A stretch of DNA of 64,000 nt, from contig CAXXPU010000019.1 of NCBI GenBank assembly GCA_963666875.2, positions 434,001 to 498,000 on the forward strand, written 5' to 3'. Positions within the stretch are counted from its first letter, which is position 1. Each line of letters begins with the position of its first letter. This DNA comes from G963662655 sp963666875. Its GTDB lineage: Bacteria > Cloacimonadota > Cloacimonadia > Cloacimonadales > JAIOQZ01. This document shows, one piece after another, positions 35,151 through 43,383 of the stretch. The position numbers were made by a program, and so were the translations under genes. The notes beneath the pieces are model-generated. The model was not told where the DNA came from. It worked only from the letters and a program-made list of their open reading frames with translations, and did no database searches.

Positions 35151-35667
35151 CCTGATCGGCGTATTACTGATCGGCTGCGGTGGTGAAGAACCCGCCACAT
35201 TCGAGCGTCAACCCGGCGTGGCGGACGAGCAATCCGACTCCGTGCGCATCGTCTCCATGAAAAACAACACCGTCGAATACATCCTGAACGCCCGGCACAT
35301 CCAGCGCTTCTACAACAGCCGTACCCTCGACGCGGATACCGTTCGTGTCGAATCGTTCGATGAGAACGGACACCTGCGCTCCGTACTGACCGGAAGAGAA
35401 GCCGTCATGGACGAGGTGAAAAACCTCCTGACCGCGCAGGGCAACGTGATCATCGTCAACGACGAGAACGACTCCCTCAAGACGGAACACCTCGTGTGGA
35501 ACCGCAATACCGACGAGATATACGCCAAAGGAAAAGTCACCATCATCCGCGGCGAAAACATCTTCCACGGTCATAACATGCAGACAGGCACCAGCTTCCG
35601 CGAACTGCGATCGGTGAACGTCGAAGGCTCCGGCAAAGTCGATAAGGAAGACCTGTCCGATGAATAG
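35104..35667 (+). CDS. lptC: LPS export protein LptC, lipoprotein form
   Basis: A 187-residue protein with an LptC/OstA-like beta-jellyroll (VEYILNARHIQRFYN, LRSVLTGREAVMDEVKNLLTAQGNVII). The family carries LPS between the inner-membrane ABC exporter and LptA. Here the N-terminus is a lipoprotein signal (LLIGC, Cys25) rather than the usual uncleaved transmembrane anchor. It overlaps the kdsC-like gene upstream by 47 bases and lptA downstream by 8 bases, so the three are translationally coupled. Confidence 0.9.
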   Translation: MKRLCKHFLTALWLSSLIGVLLIGCGGEEPATFERQPGVADEQSDSVRIVSMKNNTVEYILNARHIQRFYNSRTLDADTVRVESFDENGHLRSVLTGREAVMDEVKNLLTAQGNVIIVNDENDSLKTEHLVWNRNTDEIYAKGKVTIIRGENIFHGHNMQTGTSFRELRSVNVEGSGKVDKEDLSDE

Positions 35668-36745
35668 ATACACGCTCATCCTCCTGCTTCTGGCGATGAC
35701 CATTGCGCTCTTCGCCGCGGAGGAATTGCGTCCCTATCGACTCGAGCACGCGGATTCGCTACTGGCAGTCAAACAGGGCACGGAATACGTCACCAACCTC
35801 AATGGCAACGTCCATTTCTTCTACGGCAGCACCGAGTTCTACGCCCGGAACGCGCGTTTCCTCGACGAACAGAAAATCGTCTATATGATCGAAAAGGTGA
35901 AGATCGTTGAGGATACACTCACCCTGACAGCCGACCGCGCAACCTACTATCGCAACACGGACAAGCTCGAGCTTCAAGGTGGTGTGCGGCTGACCGTCGA
36001 GCGCTCGGACAACACCAGGCAGGTGGTTCGCGCCGATCGTGTTGATTGGTTCCGCGAGATGGGCAAGGTGCAGGCCAGCGGATTCGTCAAGGCGTGGGAC
36101 ACGAGAGACAGCCTTCACGCCGAGGCAGGGCGTATCGACTACGACCTTGAAACCGGTTATGGCTACATGATCATGAAGCCGGTGGTGTATCGCACAGGCA
36201 AGGATTCGCTGCGGATAAGCTCTCAGAAGATGGAGTATTATCGCGATCAGCAGAAACTCGTCGCCATGTTCGACGTGGTGACCGAATCGAAGGACTACCG
36301 CGCGCTGAGCGACTTTCTGATCTACTACGCGGAGAAGGATGAGGCAATCTTCACCGGAAAGCCGGAATTTCACACCGAAACGGCGGACGGCTTCGCGCGT
36401 GAATTCCATCTGTTTTTCGAGGATAACAATCTCGATCACGCCACCTTCATCGATTCCTGCCGCATCCTGTTCAGCGCCGGCGAGGATCAGGAGAAGAACA
36501 ACCTCATCACCAGCGAGATCATGCGCTTCAACTTCGACGAAGAGAACCGCATCCGAAGCTTCGAAGCGGAAGGCGATATCGATTCGCACGTGATGCAGGA
36601 TCACGATTCGGAGCAGGATAAGGAATACTTTGAAAACGCTGCAATCGGCAAGAAAATGATCATTTCGATCGACGAGAACAACAAGATCGAATCGATCGTG
36701 ATGAAGAACAACGTCTTCGGGACGTATAAATTCGAGGGGAAATAG
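35660..36745 (+). CDS. lptA: LptA/OstA-like periplasmic LPS transport protein
   Basis: A 361-residue periplasmic protein with a signal peptide (ending near ALFAA) and two or more OstA/LptA-type jellyroll repeats (VTNLNGNVHFFYGSTEFYARNARFLDEQKIV, LTADRATYYRNTDKLELQGGVRLTV). It is about twice the length of E. coli LptA, as in FCB OstA-like proteins, and may span more of the periplasmic bridge. It starts inside lptC by 8 bases. A repeat block separates it from lptB. Confidence 0.88.
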   Translation: MNRYTLILLLLAMTIALFAAEELRPYRLEHADSLLAVKQGTEYVTNLNGNVHFFYGSTEFYARNARFLDEQKIVYMIEKVKIVEDTLTLTADRATYYRNTDKLELQGGVRLTVERSDNTRQVVRADRVDWFREMGKVQASGFVKAWDTRDSLHAEAGRIDYDLETGYGYMIMKPVVYRTGKDSLRISSQKMEYYRDQQKLVAMFDVVTESKDYRALSDFLIYYAEKDEAIFTGKPEFHTETADGFAREFHLFFEDNNLDHATFIDSCRILFSAGEDQEKNNLITSEIMRFNFDEENRIRSFEAEGDIDSHVMQDHDSEQDKEYFENAAIGKKMIISIDENNKIESIVMKNNVFGTYKFEGK

Positions 36746-36748
36746 ATT

Positions 36749-36866
36749 TGCATCAAACTTCTGAATGTGCGACGAAGGAGCTCTTCCGAATGTTTGATGC
36801 TGATCCAGGTTAAACCAACATTCAGATGACCTCACTTCGTTCGGACAATCGGAAGTTGGTTTTGAT
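36749..36866. repeat. CTTCYGAATGT repeat pair within locus-specific palindromic arms
   Basis: Unit 1: gcatcaaac (36750-36758) and gtttgatgc (36792-36800) enclose cttctgaatgt...cttccgaatgt. Unit 2: aaaccaac (36812-36819) and gttggttt (36855-36862) enclose the acattcagatgacc...cggaag form. Same core as 10844-11099 and 34505-34566 but with different arms. It separates lptA from lptB. Confidence 0.75.
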
Positions 36867-36878
36867 GAGAAATATCGG

Positions 36879-36907
36879 TTGACAGCAGTTAATTGAATTG
36901 GTAAACG
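36879..36907 (+). promoter_or_regulatory. Possible promoter before lptB
   Basis: TTGACA (36879-36884), 17-base spacer, TAAACG (36902-36907), 17 bases before the ATG of lptB. The -35 is perfect and the -10 is weak. It could restart transcription after the repeat block. Confidence 0.4.
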
Positions 36908-36924
36908 TTGATAGGAAAAACGGT

Positions 36925-37665
36925 ATGCAAAAGAACAGGATTCGAGCTGAGAAACTGGTGAAGTACTATGGGAAACGCAGAGTACTGACCGAGATCAGTC
37001 TGGAGATCGAGCAGGGAGAAGTTGTCGGGATTCTGGGTCCGAACGGAGCCGGAAAATCAACTACCTTCTACATCATACTCGGATTGGCGAAAGCGAACGC
37101 GGGATGTATCTATTTCAACGATCTGGAAATCACGAAGAAGCCGATGTACAAACGCGCGCAGCTCGGTATCGGCTATCTCGCGCAGGCTCCCTCGATCTTC
37201 CACAAGCTAACGGTCGAAGAGAATATCATGGCGATACTGGAAACGATGAAGATGTCGCGCAAGGAACGCCGCGAGAAATGCGACGAATACCTCGGCGAAC
37301 TGGGGCTGACCAAGCTTGCCAGGCAGAAGGCCTACACGCTCTCCGGGGGAGAGCGCAGGAAGCTGGAAATCACCCGCTCGCTGGTCACCAATCCATCCTT
37401 TATCCTCATGGACGAACCCTTTGCCGGCGTCGATCCGCTGGCTGTCGCCGACATCCAGGACATCATCATGAAATTGCAGGATCGCGGCATCGGAATCCTG
37501 ATCACCGATCACAATGTACTTGATACTTTGAAAATCACCCAGAGAGCTTATATTATTTTCAACGGGGAAATTTTATTGTCAGGAACGTCGAAAGAGCTGG
37601 TCAACAGCGAAAAAGCAAGAGAAGTTTATCTTGGAGATCGCTTTTTAAATCCGATTTTTGAATAA
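36925..37665 (+). CDS. lptB: LPS export ABC transporter ATP-binding protein LptB
   Basis: A 246-residue ATPase that powers LPS extraction from the inner membrane with LptF/LptG (not in the window). Walker A GPNGAGKST is at residues 38-46, the signature motif is LSGGERRKLEI, and Walker B is ILMDEPFAGVDP. The PSIFHKLTVEENI stretch is typical of LptB. The ATG at 36925 has an AGGA site; an upstream in-frame start at 36898 is less likely. The gene overlaps the start of rpoN, the classic lptB-rpoN order. Confidence 0.96.
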   Translation: MQKNRIRAEKLVKYYGKRRVLTEISLEIEQGEVVGILGPNGAGKSTTFYIILGLAKANAGCIYFNDLEITKKPMYKRAQLGIGYLAQAPSIFHKLTVEENIMAILETMKMSRKERREKCDEYLGELGLTKLARQKAYTLSGGERRKLEITRSLVTNPSFILMDEPFAGVDPLAVADIQDIIMKLQDRGIGILITDHNVLDTLKITQRAYIIFNGEILLSGTSKELVNSEKAREVYLGDRFLNPIFE

Positions 37666-37675
37666 TGAAGTAGAT

Positions 37676-39157
37676 ATGGCAAGAATACAACAAATCCTTT
37701 CACAAAAGCAGGAGCAGCGGCTGGAACTCCGGCCGAAGATGCTGCAATCCTTACATCTGCTTTCCTTACCCATTCTCGAACTCGAAATGCACATGAAGCA
37801 TGAATTGATCACCAATCCCATGCTCGAGATGCAGGAAGAGGACGATTCTCGCGAGACGGAATCCGACCATAAGGAAGAATCGGAATCCAGAGAAACGGAA
37901 CTCGAGATTGATACCGAAATCGTTGCTGAAAGCAAGGACCCGGAGCTGAAGGAGACGATCGACGAAGCGAAGGAACTCAGCGAAATTCTCGATACATGGA
38001 ACGACTACCATTCCGACGAGCGCACCTCGTATCGCGAAGCGCCCGAGGAAGTCGATCACGAAAACACGTTGCGGATTCAAGAGGACAAGAAGCAGGAGTA
38101 TCGGGATCAACTCGATCGCTTCAACCTCAACGAGGACGAATACGACTTCGCCACCGACCTGATCGACACGGCAAATGCGCACGGATTTCTGGCAGAGGAT
38201 TTCGACATCCACGAACTGGCGGCCGAATACGGAATCGAGCCGGATCGAGCCGACGAAATCCACCAGATCGTTCTGCATCTGGATCCCGCGGGTATCACGG
38301 CGCGCAGTATCCCGGAATGCCTCATGGCGCAGCTATCGATCGAGCAGATGGACAATCCGATCCTCACCGGCATCATTCAGGAAGATTTCTGCGACCTCAT
38401 CCATAGAAGATATCAGAACATCGCCTCCAAATACAGAATTACCGTCGAAGCCGTACTGGAGTTCAAAGAAGAAATATCGGTTCTCGACCCGAAACCGGGA
38501 TTGCGCCTCGTCGCCAACGAGACCAACTATATGGTTCCGGACGTGATCATCAAGAAGATCGACAACGACTACGAATTGATCATCAACGATTCCTTCATGC
38601 CCAACATCATCATCAGCCGGCGCTATCGCGACATCATCAAGAGCATGGGCAGAGACAAGGACGCGCTCAACTACGTCAGGAGCAAGATCAATTCCGCCAA
38701 ATTCCTCATCAAATCGATGTATATGCGAAACCGCACTCTGGAACGGGTGACCCGCTCCATCATACAGCATCAGCGTCAATTCTTTTACAACGAAACCGGA
38801 ATCCTCGAACCGCTTACCTACTCCACCATCGCGGCGGAGCTACAGGTGAATGAATCGACCATATCCCGCGTCGTTCGCTCCAAATACGCGGACACCCCCT
38901 TCGGTGTGATGTGCCTGAAAGATTTCTTCACATCCACCGCCGGCAAGGACAAGAACTACGACGCCGTCTCGCGTCAGCTTGTCGAACGGAACATCCGCGA
39001 AATGATCGAAGAAGAGGACAAGCGAAAGCCGATCAGCGATCAGGACATCGCGAACATCCTCAAGGAGCGCGGCATCAGCGTATCGCGGCGAGTCATCGCC
39101 AAGTATCGCGAGGGATTGGGTATTCTGAATAGTCGTTTGAGGAGGAAGGAGGGATGA
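37676..39157 (+). CDS. rpoN: RNA polymerase sigma-54 factor
   Basis: About 493 residues. It has an N-terminal Gln/Leu-rich activator-interacting region (QQILSQKQEQRLELRPKMLQSLHLLSLP), an acidic spacer, the core-binding domain, the HTH (TYSTIAAELQVNESTISRVVRSKYADTPFG) and the RpoN box (SRRVIAKYREGLGI). It directs transcription from -24/-12 promoters with bacterial enhancer-binding proteins, none of which is encoded here. The first ATG is at 37676; a TTG at 37658 in the lptB overlap would add six residues. It overlaps lpdA by 4 bases. Confidence 0.97.
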   Translation: MARIQQILSQKQEQRLELRPKMLQSLHLLSLPILELEMHMKHELITNPMLEMQEEDDSRETESDHKEESESRETELEIDTEIVAESKDPELKETIDEAKELSEILDTWNDYHSDERTSYREAPEEVDHENTLRIQEDKKQEYRDQLDRFNLNEDEYDFATDLIDTANAHGFLAEDFDIHELAAEYGIEPDRADEIHQIVLHLDPAGITARSIPECLMAQLSIEQMDNPILTGIIQEDFCDLIHRRYQNIASKYRITVEAVLEFKEEISVLDPKPGLRLVANETNYMVPDVIIKKIDNDYELIINDSFMPNIIISRRYRDIIKSMGRDKDALNYVRSKINSAKFLIKSMYMRNRTLERVTRSIIQHQRQFFYNETGILEPLTYSTIAAELQVNESTISRVVRSKYADTPFGVMCLKDFFTSTAGKDKNYDAVSRQLVERNIREMIEEEDKRKPISDQDIANILKERGISVSRRVIAKYREGLGILNSRLRRKEG

Positions 39158-40548
39158 TCAATCGCACAGTAGCAGTGATTGGCGGTGGGCCCGGCGGATA
39201 CGTCGCAACGTTGAAGCTGGAACGATACGGAATCGACGTTGTCGTCTTCGAGAAGGAACGACTGGGTGGCGTCTGCCTGAACAAGGGTTGCATTCCCACC
39301 AAAGCGCTGGTCAAGCCGGCGGAGCTCTTTTACGAGATGAAGAGCGCTGAAGAATTCGGACTATCCGCCGAGAATCCGACGGTCGATTACCCGAGCGTGG
39401 CAGAACGCAAGCAGCAGGTGGTCGAGCAGCTCGTAGGCGGTATCGAGTTTATCTACAAGAAGAAGAATATACCCGTGGTCAACCACAGCGTGTCCTCCAT
39501 CCGCAAGACGGACGAGGGCTACGTCATCACCGCGGATCAGGAGTACCTCGCCGAGTACGTGATCCTCGCCACCGGTGCGGCGCCGATCGAATTGCCCTTC
39601 ATGAAATTCGACGGCGAGATCGTCTGCTCCTCCGACCATATTTTATCCATGACCGAGCTTCCCGAGCGACTGATCGTTGTGGGGGGCGGCGTGATCGGCT
39701 GCGAATTCGCGTCCGCCATGAACAGCTTCGGCGTCGAGGTGGAGATCGTGGAATTCCTGCCGAGGCTGGTCGCCACGGAGGATGAAGAGGTATCGAAGCG
39801 CCTGACGATGGCGTTCAAGAAATCGGGCATCAAGGTACATTTGAAGAAAGCGGTGGAAGACTGCCGCATCGAGGATGGCAAGGCAATCCTGGCATTATCC
39901 GGCGGCAAGGAACTGACCGCCGACAAGGTTCTTGTCAGCGTAGGCAGGAAGCCGCGGCTCGATATCGAGTTCATCGACTGCCGACCCGCGATGGAAAAGG
40001 GCGCAGTCCTGATCGACGACAACATGCGCACTGATCGGCCAAAGCTCTACGCCATCGGCGATCTGACAGGTAAGATGCAGCTCGCGCACGTGGCGAGCAA
40101 GCAGGGTCTGCGCGCGGTGAAGGATATCAAAAGCCGCATCGAGGGCAGCGAAACGACGCTCCCGGTAATCCGATACACGGACATCCCGCGCTGCACGTTT
40201 ACACATCCCGAGATCGGTTCCGCCGGACTCACCGAGGAGCAGGCAAAAGATTTTTACGGAGAAATCCTGGTGGGCAAATTTCCCTTCAGCGCGAACGGCA
40301 AGGCACTCGGCATGGGGCAGTCGTTCGGATTCGTCAAGACCATTGCCGACGCGAAAAGTCACCGGATCGTGGGGATGCACATCATCGGCGCGAACGCCAC
40401 CGAGCTCATCGCCGAGGGCGGAATCCTGATCCAGATGAACCTCACCGTCGAACAGGCGTCCGATATCGTTTACGCACACCCGACGCTGTCGGAGGCGGTC
40501 GCGGAAGCGGTGGAAGACCTCGAAGGCATGGCACTGCACAAGGTTTAA
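39154..40548 (+). CDS. lpdA: Dihydrolipoyl dehydrogenase
   Basis: A 464-residue FAD-dependent disulfide oxidoreductase, the E3 component of 2-oxoacid dehydrogenase complexes and the glycine cleavage system. It has the FAD site GGGPGG (10-15), the redox disulfide CLNKGC (Cys41, Cys46), the NAD site GGGVIGCEFA, and the C-terminal HPTLSEAVAEA with the catalytic His-Glu pair. It overlaps rpoN by four bases and is followed by lipA, so lipoate metabolism is grouped here. No E1/E2 or gcv genes are in the window. Confidence 0.95.
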   Translation: MINRTVAVIGGGPGGYVATLKLERYGIDVVVFEKERLGGVCLNKGCIPTKALVKPAELFYEMKSAEEFGLSAENPTVDYPSVAERKQQVVEQLVGGIEFIYKKKNIPVVNHSVSSIRKTDEGYVITADQEYLAEYVILATGAAPIELPFMKFDGEIVCSSDHILSMTELPERLIVVGGGVIGCEFASAMNSFGVEVEIVEFLPRLVATEDEEVSKRLTMAFKKSGIKVHLKKAVEDCRIEDGKAILALSGGKELTADKVLVSVGRKPRLDIEFIDCRPAMEKGAVLIDDNMRTDRPKLYAIGDLTGKMQLAHVASKQGLRAVKDIKSRIEGSETTLPVIRYTDIPRCTFTHPEIGSAGLTEEQAKDFYGEILVGKFPFSANGKALGMGQSFGFVKTIADAKSHRIVGMHIIGANATELIAEGGILIQMNLTVEQASDIVYAHPTLSEAVAEAVEDLEGMALHKV

Positions 40549-40564
40549 TTGAATCGAGATATAG

Positions 40565-41506
40565 ATGAAAGAACTTCGTAAACCCGAATGGCTGAAGGCC
40601 GATTCTCTCGGATCGCGTAAAACGCGCGAGATCACACGGCTGCTGCGGCGGCTGAACCTCAACACCGTCTGCGAGAGCGCGAAATGTCCGAACCGCGGCG
40701 AGTGCTTCGAGCGCGGTACCGCGACGCTGATGATCCTGGGCGACCACTGCACTCGCAACTGCACATTTTGCACGGTGGAGAAGGCTACATCGAATTTACC
40801 GCTTCCCGATCCGATGGAACCGGAGAAGGTCGCGGAGACCGCACGCGTTCTGAAACTCAGGCACGTCGTGGTCACCATGGTAACGCGGGACGACCTTCCC
40901 GACGGTGGCGCGGAGCATATCGCGAAGGTGATTCGTGCGCTACGGGACAACAAGGGCATGACCATCGAAATGTTGATATCGGATTTGCAGGGCGATGTGG
41001 ATGCGCTGCGCACGGTCGTCGATGCGATGCCCGATATTCTGAACCATAACGTTGAAACCATCGCGCGATTATACCCCCGGGTTCGACCCATGGCTGATTT
41101 TTATCGCAGCCTGAACCTCTTGAAACGTGTCAAAGAGATCAGACCCGACATGCTGACCAAGAGCGGTTTCATGGTCGGGCTGGGCGAGACGCGCGACGAG
41201 GTTGTCGAGCTGCTTGGGGCACTGCGTGAACACATGGTCGATATCGTAACCATCGGGCAATACATGATGCCCTCGCCGCGCCATTATCAGGTTCGCGAGT
41301 ACGTTTCGCCGGATACGTTCGAGTACTATCAAACCGAGGGCGAGAAGATGGGATTCCGGCTGGTTTGTTCGGCGCCGCTGGTACGAAGTAGTTATTTGGC
41401 TGAAAAGGCATTTGACAAAATCGAGACATCGATAAATAAATCCGTTAAGGAAATGGAAGGAAGGAGGTATGCGGAAGAAAAATCGTTAGTCGGCAATTTG
41501 AAATAA
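40565..41506 (+). CDS. lipA: Lipoyl synthase
   Basis: A 313-residue radical-SAM enzyme that inserts two sulfurs into protein-bound octanoyl groups. The auxiliary cluster motif CESAKCPNRGEC (Cys36, Cys41, Cys47) and the radical SAM motif CTRNCTFC (Cys62, Cys66, Cys69) are intact. The C-terminal region has the expected RSSYLAE-type serine, which ligates the auxiliary cluster. It lies 16 bases downstream of lpdA, so the two probably form an operon. Confidence 0.97.
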   Translation: MKELRKPEWLKADSLGSRKTREITRLLRRLNLNTVCESAKCPNRGECFERGTATLMILGDHCTRNCTFCTVEKATSNLPLPDPMEPEKVAETARVLKLRHVVVTMVTRDDLPDGGAEHIAKVIRALRDNKGMTIEMLISDLQGDVDALRTVVDAMPDILNHNVETIARLYPRVRPMADFYRSLNLLKRVKEIRPDMLTKSGFMVGLGETRDEVVELLGALREHMVDIVTIGQYMMPSPRHYQVREYVSPDTFEYYQTEGEKMGFRLVCSAPLVRSSYLAEKAFDKIETSINKSVKEMEGRRYAEEKSLVGNLK

Positions 41507-41528
41507 ACCAAAGAAAAGGGGTACCATT

Positions 41529-42065
41529 ATGCAAATCACAATCACTGCACGCCACTTTGATCTGACCAACGCGATCCGTGACCACGTTGAAGAAGCTTGC
41601 GAAAAGCTGGAGAAGTACTTCGATCACATCATCAACGTTCACTTGACCCTTTCCCTCGAGGGAAGCCGGAATCACGTTGAAATGTCGCTTCACGCATCCC
41701 ATTTCAGCCTGCAAAGCGAGGCTGAAGACCATGACATGTACCTGGCGGTAGATACGGTGATCGACAAGATGGAAGCTCAAATCAAGAAGCTGAAGGATAA
41801 GGTTACAGACCATCAGAAAAAACGACTGAAGGAAGATTTGCATTTCGTTCAAGCTGACCTTTTCGAACGGTACGGCGATGAGGAGAAACCGAGAAAACGC
41901 CTCAAAACCAAGCGCATCGTCGCCGAGACCATGAGTGTTGACGAGGCGATGGACCAGATCGAGAAGGTAAAAGATTCCTACCTGATTTTCAAGAACGTGG
42001 AGACCGACCGGATCAATGTCCTGGTCAAACGCGACGAGCACACATTCAAACTGCTCATGCCGTAA
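41529..42065 (+). CDS. hpf: Ribosome hibernation-promoting factor, long form
   Basis: A 178-residue protein with the N-terminal HPF/RaiA beta-alpha-beta-beta-beta-alpha domain (MQITITARHFDLTNAIRDHVEEACEKLEKYF), a charged linker, and the C-terminal dimerisation domain (SVDEAMDQIEKVKDSYLIFKNVETDRINVLVKR) found in the long form that dimerises ribosomes into 100S particles. It lies 22 bases downstream of lipA with a GGGG site and is followed by a clear terminator. Linkage to rpoN and to phosphotransferase genes is a widespread arrangement. Confidence 0.95.
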   Translation: MQITITARHFDLTNAIRDHVEEACEKLEKYFDHIINVHLTLSLEGSRNHVEMSLHASHFSLQSEAEDHDMYLAVDTVIDKMEAQIKKLKDKVTDHQKKRLKEDLHFVQADLFERYGDEEKPRKRLKTKRIVAETMSVDEAMDQIEKVKDSYLIFKNVETDRINVLVKRDEHTFKLLMP

Positions 42066-42086
42066 CACCGTTTCCACTTTATAAAT

Positions 42087-42117
42087 GGGCGCCGTCCTTC
42101 GGGGCGGCAGCCCTTTT
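42087..42117 (+). terminator. Intrinsic terminator after hpf
   Basis: A GC-rich stem, gggc-gccgtcc / gggcggc-agccc, with a TTCG loop is followed by a short T-tract. It lies 21 bases after the hpf stop. hprK starts 15 bases further on, so read-through or a promoter inside this short gap must serve the next operon. Confidence 0.8.
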
Positions 42118-42131
42118 ACCAGAGAGGTACT

Positions 42132-43079
42132 ATGGTTGAACTATCCGTAAAAGAATTGTTCGAAAGAAAAAAAAAGGACCTGGCGCTTTCGCTGATCAGC
42201 CGCAAGAAGACGCTGAGCAACTCGATCTCCGACTCGCAGTTAAATCGACCCGGTCTGGCGCTCGCCGGCTATCTGGATCGATTCGCCTACAAGCGAATTC
42301 AGGTCTTGGGCGAGACCGAGATCAGCTTCCTGCAAACCCTCGGAGACGACGCGCTGTACGAGCGGATCAAGACCATCTTCGAATACAGCATCCCCTGCAT
42401 CATCATCACCAAGGGACTCACCGTGCCGCATCACATCGAGTACCTGGCGAACGAGATGAATATCGCGCTGCTCTCCAGCCGACTCACCACCGAAAAGCTC
42501 TTCAACAACCTCAATCGCTACCTGAACATGTATTTCGCGCCCAAGAAGACGATCCACGCGACGCTGGTCGATGTCTTCGGCGTGGGCGTGATGCTGACCG
42601 GGGCGAGCGGTATCGGGAAGAGCGAATGCGCGCTGGACCTCGTGGAACGCGGTCACAGGCTGATCGCGGACGACCTGGTGAAGATCGCGCTCTCCAACGA
42701 CACGCTGATCGGTACGCCGGCGCGAGACGCGGGCTGGTTCATGGAAGTACGCGGCGTGGGGATCATCGATATCGAGCGGATGTTCGGCATTCAGGTGGTT
42801 CGGCAGAGCAAGCAGATCGAAGTCCAGGTCGAATTGATGCCCTGGCGCGACAGCATGGACTACGAGCGCATCGGGCTGAAGAACAATTATGTCGGATATC
42901 ATGGCGTCAACATTCCCGTAATCTATCTGCCGGTTTCACCCGGCAAAAACGTCTCCGTCATCATCGAAGTTATCGCGATGAACCATATCCTCAAGACGTT
43001 TGGATACGATGCCGCAGAGGCCTACACCAGAAGGCTACAGGAAGAAATCAGACAAAAAACCATCTCCATGCGGAAATAA
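42132..43079 (+). CDS. hprK: HPr kinase/phosphorylase
   Basis: A 315-residue bifunctional enzyme that phosphorylates and dephosphorylates HPr on Ser46 in response to metabolite levels. It has an N-terminal MurF-like domain, the P-loop GASGIGKS (157-164), the HprK signature (GHRLIADDLVKI), and the MEVRGVGIIDIERMFG catalytic loop. The length and motifs are normal. With HPr and enzyme I directly downstream it forms a regulatory relay; no EII transporter is in the window. Confidence 0.96.
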   Translation: MVELSVKELFERKKKDLALSLISRKKTLSNSISDSQLNRPGLALAGYLDRFAYKRIQVLGETEISFLQTLGDDALYERIKTIFEYSIPCIIITKGLTVPHHIEYLANEMNIALLSSRLTTEKLFNNLNRYLNMYFAPKKTIHATLVDVFGVGVMLTGASGIGKSECALDLVERGHRLIADDLVKIALSNDTLIGTPARDAGWFMEVRGVGIIDIERMFGIQVVRQSKQIEVQVELMPWRDSMDYERIGLKNNYVGYHGVNIPVIYLPVSPGKNVSVIIEVIAMNHILKTFGYDAAEAYTRRLQEEIRQKTISMRK

Positions 43080-43116
43080 AGATTGACCTGAAATCAGGAT
43101 CGAAAGCAGAATCGGG

Positions 43117-43383
43117 ATGACAGAAAAAATAACGATCGTGCAAAATAAACTGGGCTTGCATGCCAGACCATGTACGCTCATCGTGAAGACGGCGAACAAG
43201 TTTCGCTCGGAATTCAAGATTATCAAGGATGACACGGAAGTCAACGGCAAGAGTATCATGGGCGTCATGACGCTCGCTGCCACAAAGGGCACGGAGCTGA
43301 CGCTCTGGGCACACGGACCGGACGAAGAATACCTTATCAGCGAAATCGAACACCTGTTCAAGACCAGGTTCGACGAGGAATGA
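43117..43383 (+). CDS. ptsH: Phosphocarrier protein HPr
   Basis: An 88-residue HPr with both phosphorylation sites: His15 in the LGLHARP active-site motif and Ser46 in GKSIMG, the site used by HprK. It overlaps ptsI by 4 bases (ATGA). Both sites being intact suggests signalling as well as, or instead of, sugar transport. Confidence 0.96.
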   Translation: MTEKITIVQNKLGLHARPCTLIVKTANKFRSEFKIIKDDTEVNGKSIMGVMTLAATKGTELTLWAHGPDEEYLISEIEHLFKTRFDEE

